NCBI GenBank assembly: GCA_018883985.1
Contig: JAHLFA010000059.1
Span: 62,001 to 126,000, forward strand
DNA from: Candidatus Ruminococcus intestinipullorum
GTDB lineage: Bacteria > Bacillota > Clostridia > Lachnospirales > Lachnospiraceae
Length of the DNA: 64,000 nt
Direction of reading: 5' to 3'
Below the pieces are notes generated by a model. It had not been told where the DNA came from. It ran no database searches and saw nothing but the letters and a program-made list of their open reading frames with translations. Shown here piece after piece: positions 9,726 through 19,939 of this stretch. Made by a program: the position numbers and the translations under genes. Positions within the stretch are counted from its first letter, which is position 1. Each line of letters opens with the position of its first letter.

Positions 9726-10901
9726 ATGAAAGAGATTAAAGAGTTATTATATAGCATTTTAAATATAGAATTTATACGTGCAATTCTTAGTAATCCTAGG
9801 AATAAAGAAGATGTGTTGAAAATTAAGGTTCGTCCTGTGGAAAAAAAGGGAGAATTGTTCTTTCAATGTGAATTATTTACAAAAACACAGGCATTTCATG
9901 AGAATTTGAAGCCTGAGGAAGCAGCAGAGCGTTTAGCAGAGTATATGGATGAATTTAGACAGATGCAAATTTCAACAAAGTGTATGGATTACACAATTTT
10001 AGTAAGTAAAAAGGGAAAAGTATCCATACAAAAGAAAGCTGTTAAAGGATGTGTAAGAAAGGTTGAATTATCACATAATAGAAGTAAGAAATATATTTTA
10101 AAAGAAGGCACACCAGTTCCATTTTTACAGGATTTGGGGGTTATGACACAAGATGGGAAGATTGTACATTCTAGGTTTGATAAATTTCGTCAAATAAACC
10201 GTTTTCTAGAGTTTATCGAGGATATACTTCCAAAGTTAGAGAAGAATAAAGAAATTACAATATTAGACTTTGGTTGTGGAAAATCTTATCTAACATTTGC
10301 TATGTATTATTATTTGCATGTGTTAAAAAATTATAATATACGCATTATCGGTTTGGACTTAAAAAAAGATGTCATTGCTAAATGTAATGAGTTGAGTCGA
10401 AAATATGGGTATGAGAAGCTAGAATTTCTTGTAGGTGATATTGCAGATTATGAAGGTGTGGATGAAGTGGATATGGTTGTTACCCTCCATGCATGTGATA
10501 CAGCAACCGATTTTGCCTTGGCTAAGGCTGTGGGGTGGAATGCAAAGGTTATTTTGTCTGTACCTTGCTGCCAGCATGAGTTGAATGCTCAACTACAAAA
10601 AGATAAAGGTACGAAAGGATATGAAGTTTTAGCACCTATTTTAGATTATGGATTACTCAAAGAGCGTTTTGCCTCTTTGCTTACAGATGGCTTGAGGGCA
10701 AAATATTTAGAAGAGTGCGGATATGAAACACAAATCTTAGAATTTATAGATATGGAACATACACCAAAGAATATTTTAATTCGTGCAGTAAAAGTTGGAG
10801 CTGATAGAAAACAAAATGGAGGTGAAATAAAGGCTTGTAAAGAATTTTTAAATCTCAACCCAATGCTTGGAGTATTATTAGATAAGGGGATGGAAGTATG
10901 A
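9726..10901 (+). CDS. SAM-dependent methyltransferase (Methyltransf_32-like)
   Basis: ITILDFGCGKSYLTFAMYYYL; TLHACDTATDFALAKAV; SVPCCQHELN. Confidence 0.85.
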   Translation: MKEIKELLYSILNIEFIRAILSNPRNKEDVLKIKVRPVEKKGELFFQCELFTKTQAFHENLKPEEAAERLAEYMDEFRQMQISTKCMDYTILVSKKGKVSIQKKAVKGCVRKVELSHNRSKKYILKEGTPVPFLQDLGVMTQDGKIVHSRFDKFRQINRFLEFIEDILPKLEKNKEITILDFGCGKSYLTFAMYYYLHVLKNYNIRIIGLDLKKDVIAKCNELSRKYGYEKLEFLVGDIADYEGVDEVDMVVTLHACDTATDFALAKAVGWNAKVILSVPCCQHELNAQLQKDKGTKGYEVLAPILDYGLLKERFASLLTDGLRAKYLEECGYETQILEFIDMEHTPKNILIRAVKVGADRKQNGGEIKACKEFLNLNPMLGVLLDKGMEV

Positions 10902-13324
10902 AAAAAATCTTAATTCGGGTTGGTGTATTAGCATTCGTATTTCTAGCTGTCATTGTTATCAGCAGTATGGTAATGAATCGAGGTGTTGATGACCAAGTTG
11001 TAGATATGGGCGAGCCTACATTGCCTATGATTTCTTTTCAACAAGGGGATGAGAAGATTAATGCATTAGCGGGGTATGTTAACGAGATGGATATTACATC
11101 TATGAGAGATACGATTACTCCTTTCGATAAGAATAGCACTTTAGAAATGAATTTAGAAGCTTTTGGAAATCAGATTGATGCTATTGCATATCGAGTTTGT
11201 TCTTTAGATGGGGAAAAGGTGTATCAGGAAGAACAAGTAAAAGAATTTTCAGATGATAAAGTTTTACTTGATTTATCGGATGTAGTTCCAGAAGAAGAAA
11301 GAGAGTCTGTATTAGAAGTTATTTTATCTGTAGGAGAAAAAAAGATACATTACTATACTAGAGTGAGAGATTCTGAGGAATTATCTGTAGGAGAGTGTTT
11401 ATCTTTTGCTCAGAGTTTTCACCAACAGGCATTAAAACATGCAACAGACGATATTCAAAAATACTTGGAAACAAGCACACAGGGAGATGATACAACGTAT
11501 CAAAATGTGACGATTCATTCAGATGTAGAACACGTAACTTGGGGAGATTTAAATCCACAGATTGTTGAAGAGGTAAAATGGAGCATTAAGGAAAGCAATT
11601 CCGTTTATACATCCATTTTAGCTCAGTATCAGGTGGCCTGTGAGGATGAAGATGGGGAAATTGATACGTACAATGTAAAAGAATTTTTCCGTATTCGTCA
11701 TGTGGAAGGAGAAACGTATCTTCTCGATTATAATCGAAAGATGACAGAGAAATTTACTGCAAATCCTAAAGACTTTGACTCAGAGGGTATTATTTTAGGA
11801 ATAGGCTCTTCTGATATTCCATATAAAGTTAGTGAAAATGGTAATATCACAGCATTTATTCAAAATGATGAATTATGGCTATACAGCAAAGAAGATAACC
11901 AAATTGTATTGGTATTTAGTTTTGCAAATTATGAAGGAAAAGATATTAGAAGTTTAAACAATCAGCATGAAGTTCAGATAATCACAGTCGAAAATACAGG
12001 AAGTATGGCATTTGCTGTATGTGGATATATGAACCGAGGTGGGCATGAAGGGGAAGTTGGAATTAGCATTTATTATTTTGATAGAGATACTAATTCCGTA
12101 GAGGAAAAAGTATTTATTCCAAGTAATTTATCCTATAAAATGACAGAGGATGAATTAGGAGAGATGCTCTATTATAATCATGCAAGTAACACGTTATATC
12201 TTTTGGAAGATGGTATTTTTAATCGAATAAATTTGCAGGATAATGAGAAAACAAAATTAGCAGAAAATCTGACTTCTGAGCAATATACTGTTGCAGCAAA
12301 TGGAAAGCAAATTGCTTATCAAAAAAGTGGAAATGGCGTTTTTGCTACACAAATAGGTATTTTAGATTTAGAGTCAGGGGAAGAAAACCTTGTAAATTCA
12401 CCAGAAGGAGAATTTATAAGACCACTGGGATTTATAGAAGAAGATTTTGTTTATGGCTATTTTAGAGAATCCGATGGTGGCAAATCAAATGCTGGTGAGG
12501 AACTATTCCCAATGTATCAATTAGAAATTAGAGATAAGGGAAATGAAGTTGTAAAAACATATTCTGTGGATCAAATATTTGTTTCAAATGTTGAAATTGA
12601 GAAAACATTGATTACACTAAATCGAGTAGCAAAATCAGAAGATGTGTATGTAGCAACAAGCCAAGATTATATAAGCAGCAACGAAGAGCAGGAAGAAAAT
12701 ATTTTGGAGCTTGCTGTTATTAATACTCAGAAAAAACAAAACCAAAATAAATTGATTTATACTTCTGGAATAGAAAAGAAGGCACCGAAAATGATTAGAC
12801 CAAAACTTGTGGTATCAGAGGGATTATTGACTTTGGAGGTATCAAACAAAAGAGACGTTCCAAAATATTACGTGTATGGTCAAGGAGAATTGGATAGTAT
12901 ATATTGTCAAGCAGGAGAGGCTATCCAGAGAGCACAAAAAGTTTCAGGAGTTGTTATTTCTTCTAGTCAAGAATACGTTTGGGAGAGAGGAAATCGAAAC
13001 CTAGTATTTAGTATTGAAATAGAGCCATTTGGGAATATAGAAGGGAAAACATCATTGCAGACCTGTGAGGAAAAATTGAAGTCATATGGAGAAGAAAGAA
13101 TAAATTTATCAGGCTGCACGCTAGATCAAGTGTTATATGTGATAAATAAAGGAACACCTGTGATTACAATGCTTGAATCAAATCATGCCGTTTTATTAAC
13201 AGCATACACGCTAGACACTATTACGTATATAGACCCTGAAAATGCACAGGAATATACGGTTATTCAAGAAGAGTTTAGTGAAAGAATAGAACAAAATGGA
13301 AGCATATTTATAGGTTATATGTAA
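10898..13324 (+). CDS. Exported protein, repeat/propeller-like body with C-terminal C39-peptidase-like domain
   Basis: N-terminal TM; C-terminus LDQVLYVINKGTPVITMLESNHAVLLTAYTLDTITYIDPENAQEYTV resembles C39-like Peptidase_C39_2; overlaps the methyltransferase stop by 4 nt. Confidence 0.7.
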   Translation: MKKILIRVGVLAFVFLAVIVISSMVMNRGVDDQVVDMGEPTLPMISFQQGDEKINALAGYVNEMDITSMRDTITPFDKNSTLEMNLEAFGNQIDAIAYRVCSLDGEKVYQEEQVKEFSDDKVLLDLSDVVPEEERESVLEVILSVGEKKIHYYTRVRDSEELSVGECLSFAQSFHQQALKHATDDIQKYLETSTQGDDTTYQNVTIHSDVEHVTWGDLNPQIVEEVKWSIKESNSVYTSILAQYQVACEDEDGEIDTYNVKEFFRIRHVEGETYLLDYNRKMTEKFTANPKDFDSEGIILGIGSSDIPYKVSENGNITAFIQNDELWLYSKEDNQIVLVFSFANYEGKDIRSLNNQHEVQIITVENTGSMAFAVCGYMNRGGHEGEVGISIYYFDRDTNSVEEKVFIPSNLSYKMTEDELGEMLYYNHASNTLYLLEDGIFNRINLQDNEKTKLAENLTSEQYTVAANGKQIAYQKSGNGVFATQIGILDLESGEENLVNSPEGEFIRPLGFIEEDFVYGYFRESDGGKSNAGEELFPMYQLEIRDKGNEVVKTYSVDQIFVSNVEIEKTLITLNRVAKSEDVYVATSQDYISSNEEQEENILELAVINTQKKQNQNKLIYTSGIEKKAPKMIRPKLVVSEGLLTLEVSNKRDVPKYYVYGQGELDSIYCQAGEAIQRAQKVSGVVISSSQEYVWERGNRNLVFSIEIEPFGNIEGKTSLQTCEEKLKSYGEERINLSGCTLDQVLYVINKGTPVITMLESNHAVLLTAYTLDTITYIDPENAQEYTVIQEEFSERIEQNGSIFIGYM

Positions 13325-13366
13325 ATTGGGGACGTAGTCAAATTGAATTTGACTACGTCCCCAATT
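13324..13366. repeat. REP-like palindrome, copy 2
   Basis: AATTGGGGACGTAGTCAAATTgAATTTGACTACGTCCCCAATT, near-perfect; fills the gap between convergent genes. Confidence 0.9.
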
Positions 13367-13367
13367 G

Positions 13368-13856
13368 CTAGAAAATAATATGTTTATATTTATTTAATAC
13401 TGTATACAAAAGGATTCCAAGTATTCCGCAAGAAATTACTTCTCCAATTCCAACAGTAAGCATCATAAAAGGAATTGGAAGTGGAACCATATATCCGTAA
13501 CGAAGGACAAAAGGAACCAAAATCATATTTGCTACAATAGGAGGGATTGGTGCAAGGAATTTACTTTTGTTACGTAGTGCATAGGTAAAGCATGCTCCAA
13601 TTAAAGTTGCAAGGCTTCCTACGATAATATCAGGTAAAATCCCACCACCAGTAATATTTCCAATTAAACATCCAACAAATAGTCCAGGAATTGCAGCTGG
13701 GGTGAATACTGGGAGTATGGTGAGAGCTTCTGCGATACGTACTTGAACCTCACCAAAGCTGAAAGGTGCAAAGACAAACGTTAGCACCACATAGATTGCA
13801 GCAATCATGGCTGCTTGTGCTATGAATAGCACGGAAAAGTTTTTTTCTTTTTTCAT
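13368..13856 (-). CDS. queT: QueT-family queuosine precursor transporter
   Basis: TM protein; APFSFGEVQVRIAEALTILPVFTPAAIPGLFVGCLIGNI is typical of QueT; preQ1-like leader upstream. Confidence 0.9.
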   Translation of the reverse strand: MKKEKNFSVLFIAQAAMIAAIYVVLTFVFAPFSFGEVQVRIAEALTILPVFTPAAIPGLFVGCLIGNITGGGILPDIIVGSLATLIGACFTYALRNKSKFLAPIPPIVANMILVPFVLRYGYMVPLPIPFMMLTVGIGEVISCGILGILLYTVLNKYKHIIF

Positions 13857-13865
13857 TTTTTCATC

Positions 13866-13910
13866 TCCTTTAGTTTTGTTTTACGTGTGGAAGGTCTCGA
13901 ACACACGATA
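13866..13910 (-). promoter_or_regulatory. preQ1-I-type riboswitch (candidate)
   Basis: On minus strand: CGTGTGTTCGAGACCTTCCACACG stem-loop followed by A-rich TAAAACAAAACTAAAGGAG overlapping the RBS of queT. Confidence 0.8.
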
Positions 13911-14043
13911 GTTGCTTGTTGAAAATAGCGTATTTTCACTGTTTACAACGGTTTGTAGTATAACATAGGGGAGGGGAGAAATCAAGGAATTGAAAGAAAT
14001 ACGTCTTCTTCATTCTACTAAAAACATAATACATTTCATTGAA

Positions 14044-14072
14044 TTGATACCTAAGTAAAAATATGATACAAT
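14044..14072 (+). promoter_or_regulatory. Sigma-A-type promoter of small toxin gene
   Basis: TTGATA - 17 nt - TACAAT. Confidence 0.75.
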
Positions 14073-14156
14073 TTGGACAGGGAAACCAAAGCTAGGCGGC
14101 TTGCCCTCTTTTACGGAGGGGGACCCCTCCAGACGAAAGAAAGGAGGGTGATATCA

Positions 14157-14252
14157 ATGTATGTTACATATACTGATTTGATGCAGTTATTGATATTCAT
14201 TGTTGCCCTTGTCAGTCTTTGTTATGAGATTTTCAAGGATAAACGTAAATAG
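14157..14252 (+). CDS. Putative holin-like/type I toxin peptide (31 aa): MYVTYTDLMQLLIFIVALVSLCYEIFKDKRK
   Basis: Strong RBS AAAGGAGGG; single TM plus basic C-terminus; structured leader and flanking convergent promoter. Confidence 0.75.
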   Translation: MYVTYTDLMQLLIFIVALVSLCYEIFKDKRK

Positions 14253-14278
14253 CCGCCATTACTGCAATAATGACGGCT
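14251..14278. terminator. Hairpin overlapping toxin stop codon, possible bidirectional terminator
   Basis: AGCCGCCATTA ctgcaa TAATGACGGCT; weak U-tracts on both sides. Confidence 0.55.
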
Positions 14279-14302
14279 TAGTGTAAATTAAGCATTTTAT
14301 TA

Positions 14303-14332
14303 TTGGGGAAGCCGCTTATGGTTTCCCTTTTT
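14303..14332 (+). terminator. Rho-independent terminator
   Basis: GGGAAGCC gcttat GGTTTCCC TTTTT. Confidence 0.8.
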
Positions 14333-14340
14333 GTATTTTC

Positions 14341-14369
14341 AATATAGCATATCAATATCAATTCTGCAA
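14341..14369 (-). promoter_or_regulatory. Candidate antisense-RNA promoter facing the toxin gene
   Basis: Minus strand: TTGCAG - 17 nt - TATATT. Confidence 0.5.
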
Positions 14370-14491
14370 GGTGGCAGGCGTATATTTTCAAAAGATATTG
14401 ATAGTATTACTCTTTGGGGCTTTAAATCTTCCATAAGTGTGTTATAATAAGCCTTAAAAGAGTGCAAATATATCAATAGAAGGAGTATGGT

Positions 14492-15883
14492 ATGGACTTG
14501 ATAACAGTACGTGAATTATTTAAAAATAGAGAAGCATATCTAGGTAAAAAAGTAACAGTTGGAGGATGGATTCGTAGCATTCGTGACTCCAAGACATTTG
14601 GATTTATCGTAGTAAATGATGGTTCTTATTTTGAAACATTACAGATTGTATACCATGATACAATGGAAAACTTTGAAGAAATATCAAAGCAGAATGTAGG
14701 TGCTGCAATCATTGTAACAGGTACATTAGTTGCTACACCACAGGCTAAGCAGCCTTTTGAAATTCAAGCAGAAGAGATTGAAATAGAAGGAGCATCATCT
14801 CCAGAGTATCCACTACAAAAAAAGCGTCATAGCTTTGAGTATTTAAGAACAATTTCTCATCTACGACCAAGAACGAATACATTTCAGGCAGTATTTCGTG
14901 TACGTTCTATGATTGCTTATGCAATCCACCAGTTTTTCCAAGAGAGAGGATTTGTATATGTGCATACTCCACTCATTACAGGAAGTGACTGCGAAGGTGC
15001 AGGTGAGATGTTCCGTGTGACAACACTTGACATGCAGAATGTTCCAAAGAATGAGGATGGAAGTGTTGATTACAGTCAGGATTTCTTTGGGAAAGAGACA
15101 AATCTGACAGTAAGTGGTCAGTTAAATGGTGAAACATTTGCACAGGCATTTAGAAATATTTATACATTTGGACCAACATTTAGAGCAGAAAATTCCAATA
15201 CAACAAGACATGCAGCAGAGTTCTGGATGATTGAGCCAGAGATTGCATTTGCAGATCTTGAAGATAACATGGATTTGGCAGAATCTATGTTAAAATATAT
15301 TATTTCCTACGTTTTAGAGAATGCACCAGAAGAGATGAATTTCTTCAATTCCTTCGTAGATAAAGGGCTTTTAGATAGATTGAATCATGTTATGAAGTCT
15401 GATTTTGCAAGAGTAACTTATACAGAGGCCGTAGAGATATTAGAGAAAAATAATGATAAGTTTGAATATAAAGTTTCTTGGGGAACAGACCTTCAAACAG
15501 AGCATGAGCGTTACCTAACAGAAGAGGTGTACAAGCGTCCAGTATTTGTAACAGATTATCCAAAAGAAATTAAGGCATTTTATATGAAACAAAATGAGGA
15601 TGGAAAGACTGTTGCAGCAGTAGATTGTCTTGTACCAGGAATTGGTGAAATTATTGGTGGAAGCCAAAGAGAAGACGATTATGACAAACTTCGTGCAAGA
15701 ATGGCAGAGATGAATCTTAACGAGGAAGACTACAAGTTCTATTTAGACTTAAGAAAATATGGTTCTACAAGACACGCAGGTTTTGGTTTAGGATTTGAAA
15801 GATGTGTTATGTACTTGACAGGAATGTCAAATATCCGTGATGTAGTTCCATTCCCAAGAACAGTTAATAATTGTGAATTGTAA
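14492..15883 (+). CDS. asnS: Asparaginyl-tRNA synthetase
   Basis: Class II aaRS motifs; [27 protein letters not shown]-terminus [34 protein letters not shown]. Confidence 0.97.
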   Translation: MDLITVRELFKNREAYLGKKVTVGGWIRSIRDSKTFGFIVVNDGSYFETLQIVYHDTMENFEEISKQNVGAAIIVTGTLVATPQAKQPFEIQAEEIEIEGASSPEYPLQKKRHSFEYLRTISHLRPRTNTFQAVFRVRSMIAYAIHQFFQERGFVYVHTPLITGSDCEGAGEMFRVTTLDMQNVPKNEDGSVDYSQDFFGKETNLTVSGQLNGETFAQAFRNIYTFGPTFRAENSNTTRHAAEFWMIEPEIAFADLEDNMDLAESMLKYIISYVLENAPEEMNFFNSFVDKGLLDRLNHVMKSDFARVTYTEAVEILEKNNDKFEYKVSWGTDLQTEHERYLTEEVYKRPVFVTDYPKEIKAFYMKQNEDGKTVAAVDCLVPGIGEIIGGSQREDDYDKLRARMAEMNLNEEDYKFYLDLRKYGSTRHAGFGLGFERCVMYLTGMSNIRDVVPFPRTVNNCEL

Positions 15884-15903
15884 AATAAAGTAAAAGTATA
15901 ATC

Positions 15904-15950
15904 AAAAGAGGGTGTCCCAAAGGCAAGATTGCTTTTGAGCATCCTCTTTC
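15904..15950 (+). terminator. Likely terminator after asnS
   Basis: AAGAGGGTGtcccAAAGGCAAgattTTGCTTTtgagCATCCTCTTT. Confidence 0.6.
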
Positions 15951-15986
15951 CTAATAAAGAGAAAAGGAGAGGGGGGTAAAGTACCA

Positions 15987-17039
15987 ATGAAATTTATTCA
16001 CATTGCTGATGTACATCTAGGAGCATTGCCAGATGCAGGCAAGGCTTACTCGAAAGAGCGTGGAAAAGAATTATGGGAAACATTTGCAAAAGTAATTCAA
16101 ATTTGTGAAGAAGAGAAAGTAGATTTTTTATTTATTGCTGGAGATTTTTTTCATAGACAACCTTTAAAAAAAGAGCTAAAGGAAGTAAATTACTATTTTT
16201 CTAAATTGTCACAGACAAGGGTTATTCTAATAGCAGGAAATCACGATTATGTAAAATCAGATTCCCAATATCACAATTTTCCGTGGAATGATAATGTATA
16301 TTTTTTAATAGAAGAGAACCCCAAATGCCTTGTATTTGAGGATGTTGCAACTTCAGTAACAGGATTTAGTTATAAAAATCGTGAAATTAAAGAACCAAAA
16401 TATGATGTGATTGTGCCTAAAAAACATGCAAAATATGAAGTTCTAATAGCTCATGGTGGTGATGAGAAACATATTCCAATAAAAAGAGAGTATTTGGAGA
16501 AAGTAGGATTTGATTACATTGCCTTAGGACATATTCATAAACCTCAAATTCTGGTAGAAAATAAAGCTGCCTATGCAGGGGCATTGGAACCTATTGATAG
16601 AAATGATACAGGAAAACATGGGTATATAAAAGGGGAAATCACACGAAATGGGACAAAGATTTGCTTTGTACCTTTGGCAAAAAGAGAGTATAAGCATTTT
16701 ATTTTTCCTATAAAAAGAGATATGACAAACGCATCAATAAAAGAAGCACTTATAAAAATTGTAGAGAAATATGGACAGCAAAATATGTATAAATTTATTT
16801 TGCGAGGAACGAGGGATCCAGAAATTGAGCTTGATACAGAATCAATGGATGTTATGGGAAATATTTTAGAAGTTGTAGATGAAACCATACCAGATTATGA
16901 TTTTGAAAAGCTTGCTCTACAAAATCAGGATAATTTAATTGGTGCCTATATACAAGCATTCGAGGGATGCGAAGAGGGTAGTATAGAATATGAGGCATTA
17001 TGTGAAGGGGTACATGCACTTATGGAGAATAGGAGATAA
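15987..17039 (+). CDS. Metallophosphoesterase / DNA repair exonuclease (YhaO/SbcD-like)
   Basis: FIHIADVHLGA, FIAGDFFHRQ, LIAGNHDY, ALGHIHKPQ. Confidence 0.92.
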   Translation: MKFIHIADVHLGALPDAGKAYSKERGKELWETFAKVIQICEEEKVDFLFIAGDFFHRQPLKKELKEVNYYFSKLSQTRVILIAGNHDYVKSDSQYHNFPWNDNVYFLIEENPKCLVFEDVATSVTGFSYKNREIKEPKYDVIVPKKHAKYEVLIAHGGDEKHIPIKREYLEKVGFDYIALGHIHKPQILVENKAAYAGALEPIDRNDTGKHGYIKGEITRNGTKICFVPLAKREYKHFIFPIKRDMTNASIKEALIKIVEKYGQQNMYKFILRGTRDPEIELDTESMDVMGNILEVVDETIPDYDFEKLALQNQDNLIGAYIQAFEGCEEGSIEYEALCEGVHALMENRR

Positions 17040-17049
17040 AAAGGAAAAT

Positions 17050-18543
17050 ATGGAGATTAAAGAGCTATATATTAAGAACTTTGGGAAATTTTCTGAGCAG
17101 CACTTTTTAATCCAAGAAGGAATTCATATTTTCTATGGTGAAAATGAATACGGAAAATCTACAATTTATGCTTTTATAAAGGCAATGCTATTTGGTTTAG
17201 AAAGAGCAAGAGGAAAGGCAGCTCTTAATGATGAATTTCGGCGTTATGAACCGTGGGATAATCCGAACTACTATGCAGGAGTAATAAGGTTTCGCTGTGG
17301 AGAACGTTTTTTTCGTTTAGAACGTAGATTTGACCGTTATACGAAAGGTGCAGAGTTGATTTGCGAAAATGATGGGGAAGAGCTTTCTGTTGAGCAGGGG
17401 GATTTAGATATTCTATTAGAGGGCATGACAGCCACATCGTTTCAAAATATAGCTGCAATAGGGCAACTTACTGCGAAGCCTGGGCAAAGCCTAGCATCAG
17501 AATTACAAAATTATGCAGCAAATTCTTATGAAACGGGTAGTAATGGTGTTGATTTAGATGGAACAAGACAGGCATTAAAAAGCAGAAAAAAGGAAGTAGA
17601 ACAGAAAATAAAAAGGTTAAAGCTAGAGCGAGAGGCGAAGAGAGAGAAGATACTAGAAAAGATAGCAGATGTAGATGCAGAAATTATGCAGTTAAAGGAA
17701 AAGATAGAAAATAGGAGGTATGTGGGGAGTAAGCAGGAATTACAACAAGAAGAACAATGGGATGCAAAAAATATAAAGATGTTAGGTATCATAACTTTTA
17801 TAATTTTGGTGGTATCCTTATTGTTGAAAAATATTTTTCCAGCATTGATATGGTTTGTATTAGGTGGTGGAATTTTTGGGATGCAAATAAAAAAACGAAA
17901 GCAAAGAAATACTTCTATTAAAAAAGAAAACGAAAAGATACAGCAAAAAATTCAATGGGAAATACAATATATAAAAGATGTATTAAAGGAAAAAGAGATT
18001 GTTCAAAATAATCTGCGAGAAGATTTGGAAGAGTTAGAGGATATTCCCAAAGAAGAGCGTATGCTAAAAAAGACATGGTCTGCATTAGAGCTATCCGAGA
18101 AAACACTAGACGAGGCTTCCCGTTCTATGTCAAAAGGATTTGGGCAGCTTTTAAATGAAAAAGCATCTGAAATATTAGAGCAAATTACAGATGGGAAATA
18201 CAATAGGCTTTTTATAGAGAATGGTTTGGAACTGGTTGTTCTTACACAGGGAAAGCGTATTCAGGCAGATAGATTAAGTAGAGGAACATTAGAGCAAATT
18301 TACTTTTCTTTACGAATGGCTATTTTAGATATTTTATATGAGGACAAGATACCCGTTATATTTGATGATGCATTTGCATTTTATGACGACAAAAGGCTGA
18401 AATCTACCTTAAAATGGTTGAGGGAACAGTCAAGACAAGTTATAATATTTAGTTGCCAAAAGCGTGAAACTGAAATTCTAGATGAATTGGAAGAAGAGCA
18501 GTTTAAATCTGAATATTCATGGGAAGGAAAAGCTTTGATATGA
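17050..18543 (+). CDS. AAA-family ATPase (YhaN/SbcC-like)
   Basis: Walker A FYGENEYGKSTIYAFIKAMLFG, coiled coil, ABC-like signature LSRGTLEQIYFSLRMAI, VIFDDAF. Confidence 0.9.
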   Translation: MEIKELYIKNFGKFSEQHFLIQEGIHIFYGENEYGKSTIYAFIKAMLFGLERARGKAALNDEFRRYEPWDNPNYYAGVIRFRCGERFFRLERRFDRYTKGAELICENDGEELSVEQGDLDILLEGMTATSFQNIAAIGQLTAKPGQSLASELQNYAANSYETGSNGVDLDGTRQALKSRKKEVEQKIKRLKLEREAKREKILEKIADVDAEIMQLKEKIENRRYVGSKQELQQEEQWDAKNIKMLGIITFIILVVSLLLKNIFPALIWFVLGGGIFGMQIKKRKQRNTSIKKENEKIQQKIQWEIQYIKDVLKEKEIVQNNLREDLEELEDIPKEERMLKKTWSALELSEKTLDEASRSMSKGFGQLLNEKASEILEQITDGKYNRLFIENGLELVVLTQGKRIQADRLSRGTLEQIYFSLRMAILDILYEDKIPVIFDDAFAFYDDKRLKSTLKWLREQSRQVIIFSCQKRETEILDELEEEQFKSEYSWEGKALI

Positions 18544-19874
18544 AAATAGAAATGCCAAGAAAAGTGGTTTTAATTATAACAAATCTTCAGCAACACGGAT
18601 ATGAAGCGTATGCAGTGGGTGGGTGTGTTAGAGATTCTATATTGAATCGTACACCAGAAGATTGGGATATTACAACATCTGCAAAACCAGAGGAAATCAA
18701 GCAATTATTCCGAAGAACTGTAGATACAGGAATAGAGCATGGGACGGTAACTGTGCTAATTGGTCGGGATGCATTTGAGGTTACAACTTACAGAGTGGAT
18801 GGGAAATATGAGGATAGCAGACATCCAACAGAGGTTACATTTACCAATCAGTTGGAAGAGGATTTAAAGAGAAGAGATTTTACTATTAATGCAATGGCAT
18901 ACAATGATCAGGTGCGTCTTGTAGACGTATTTGGGGGAATGAAAGACTTAAATTATCATTTAATTCGTTGCGTTGGAGAGCCTAGAGAGCGATTTTCGGA
19001 AGATGCTCTTCGGATTTTACGTGCCGTACGTTTTTCTGCACAACTAGCATTTCCAATTGAGTTAGAAACTGCCGATGCAATTCGGGAATTGGTACCGACC
19101 TTGGCGAATATTAGTGCAGAGCGTATACAGACAGAATTGGTAAAACTTTTAGTGTCCGATCATCCAGAATATATTAAAACAGCATACGAATTAGGGATTA
19201 CAAAAGTCATTTTACCAGAGTGGGATGCCATGGTAGGAGTAGGGCAGAATACACCTCACCATAAATATGATGTGGCTGAGCATACAATTCATGCATTGCA
19301 GAATGTGAAGAATGATAAAGTATTACGTTTGGTTATGTTATTCCATGATATGGGGAAACCAGTTATGAAAACCACAGATGAGAATGGAAGAGATCACTTC
19401 AAAGGACATGCTGCAGTTAGTGAAGAAATAGCCAGAACAGTTATGAAGAGATTAAAATTTGATAATGAAACCATTCGTAAAGTGACGAAATTAGTTTATT
19501 ATCATGATTATAGAATGGAGCCAAATGCCCAAAATGTGCGTAAGGCAATGCATCTTATTGGGACGGAGCTTTTCCCATATTATTTAGCAATTCGACTTGC
19601 AGATACCATGGCACAAAGCGGATATCAAAAGAGAGAGAAACTAGAAAATCTAATAGAAATTAGAAAGCATTTTATCAATGCATTAAGAAATAGAGAATGC
19701 GTTTCCTTAAAAATGTTGGCTGTAACAGGTCGGGATTTGATTGCACTAGGAATGGAGCCAGGCAAACAGCTTGGGGAAATGTTAGATGAGTTATTAGAAA
19801 AAGTGATATTGGATCCAAAATTCAATAAAAAGGAACAATTGTGCAGCTATGTCAAAGAAAAGCTAAGTCATTAG
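18540..19874 (+). CDS. cca: CCA tRNA nucleotidyltransferase with HD domain
   Basis: YAVGGCVRDSILNRTPEDWDITTSAKPEE, RRDFTINAMAY, FHDMGKP. Confidence 0.95.
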   Translation: MKIEMPRKVVLIITNLQQHGYEAYAVGGCVRDSILNRTPEDWDITTSAKPEEIKQLFRRTVDTGIEHGTVTVLIGRDAFEVTTYRVDGKYEDSRHPTEVTFTNQLEEDLKRRDFTINAMAYNDQVRLVDVFGGMKDLNYHLIRCVGEPRERFSEDALRILRAVRFSAQLAFPIELETADAIRELVPTLANISAERIQTELVKLLVSDHPEYIKTAYELGITKVILPEWDAMVGVGQNTPHHKYDVAEHTIHALQNVKNDKVLRLVMLFHDMGKPVMKTTDENGRDHFKGHAAVSEEIARTVMKRLKFDNETIRKVTKLVYYHDYRMEPNAQNVRKAMHLIGTELFPYYLAIRLADTMAQSGYQKREKLENLIEIRKHFINALRNRECVSLKMLAVTGRDLIALGMEPGKQLGEMLDELLEKVILDPKFNKKEQLCSYVKEKLSH

Positions 19875-19939
19875 CATACTTTTACCCCTACATTCATAGG
19901 TTAGAAAGAGTTATGATTTGTAGAATGTAGGGGGCTATC

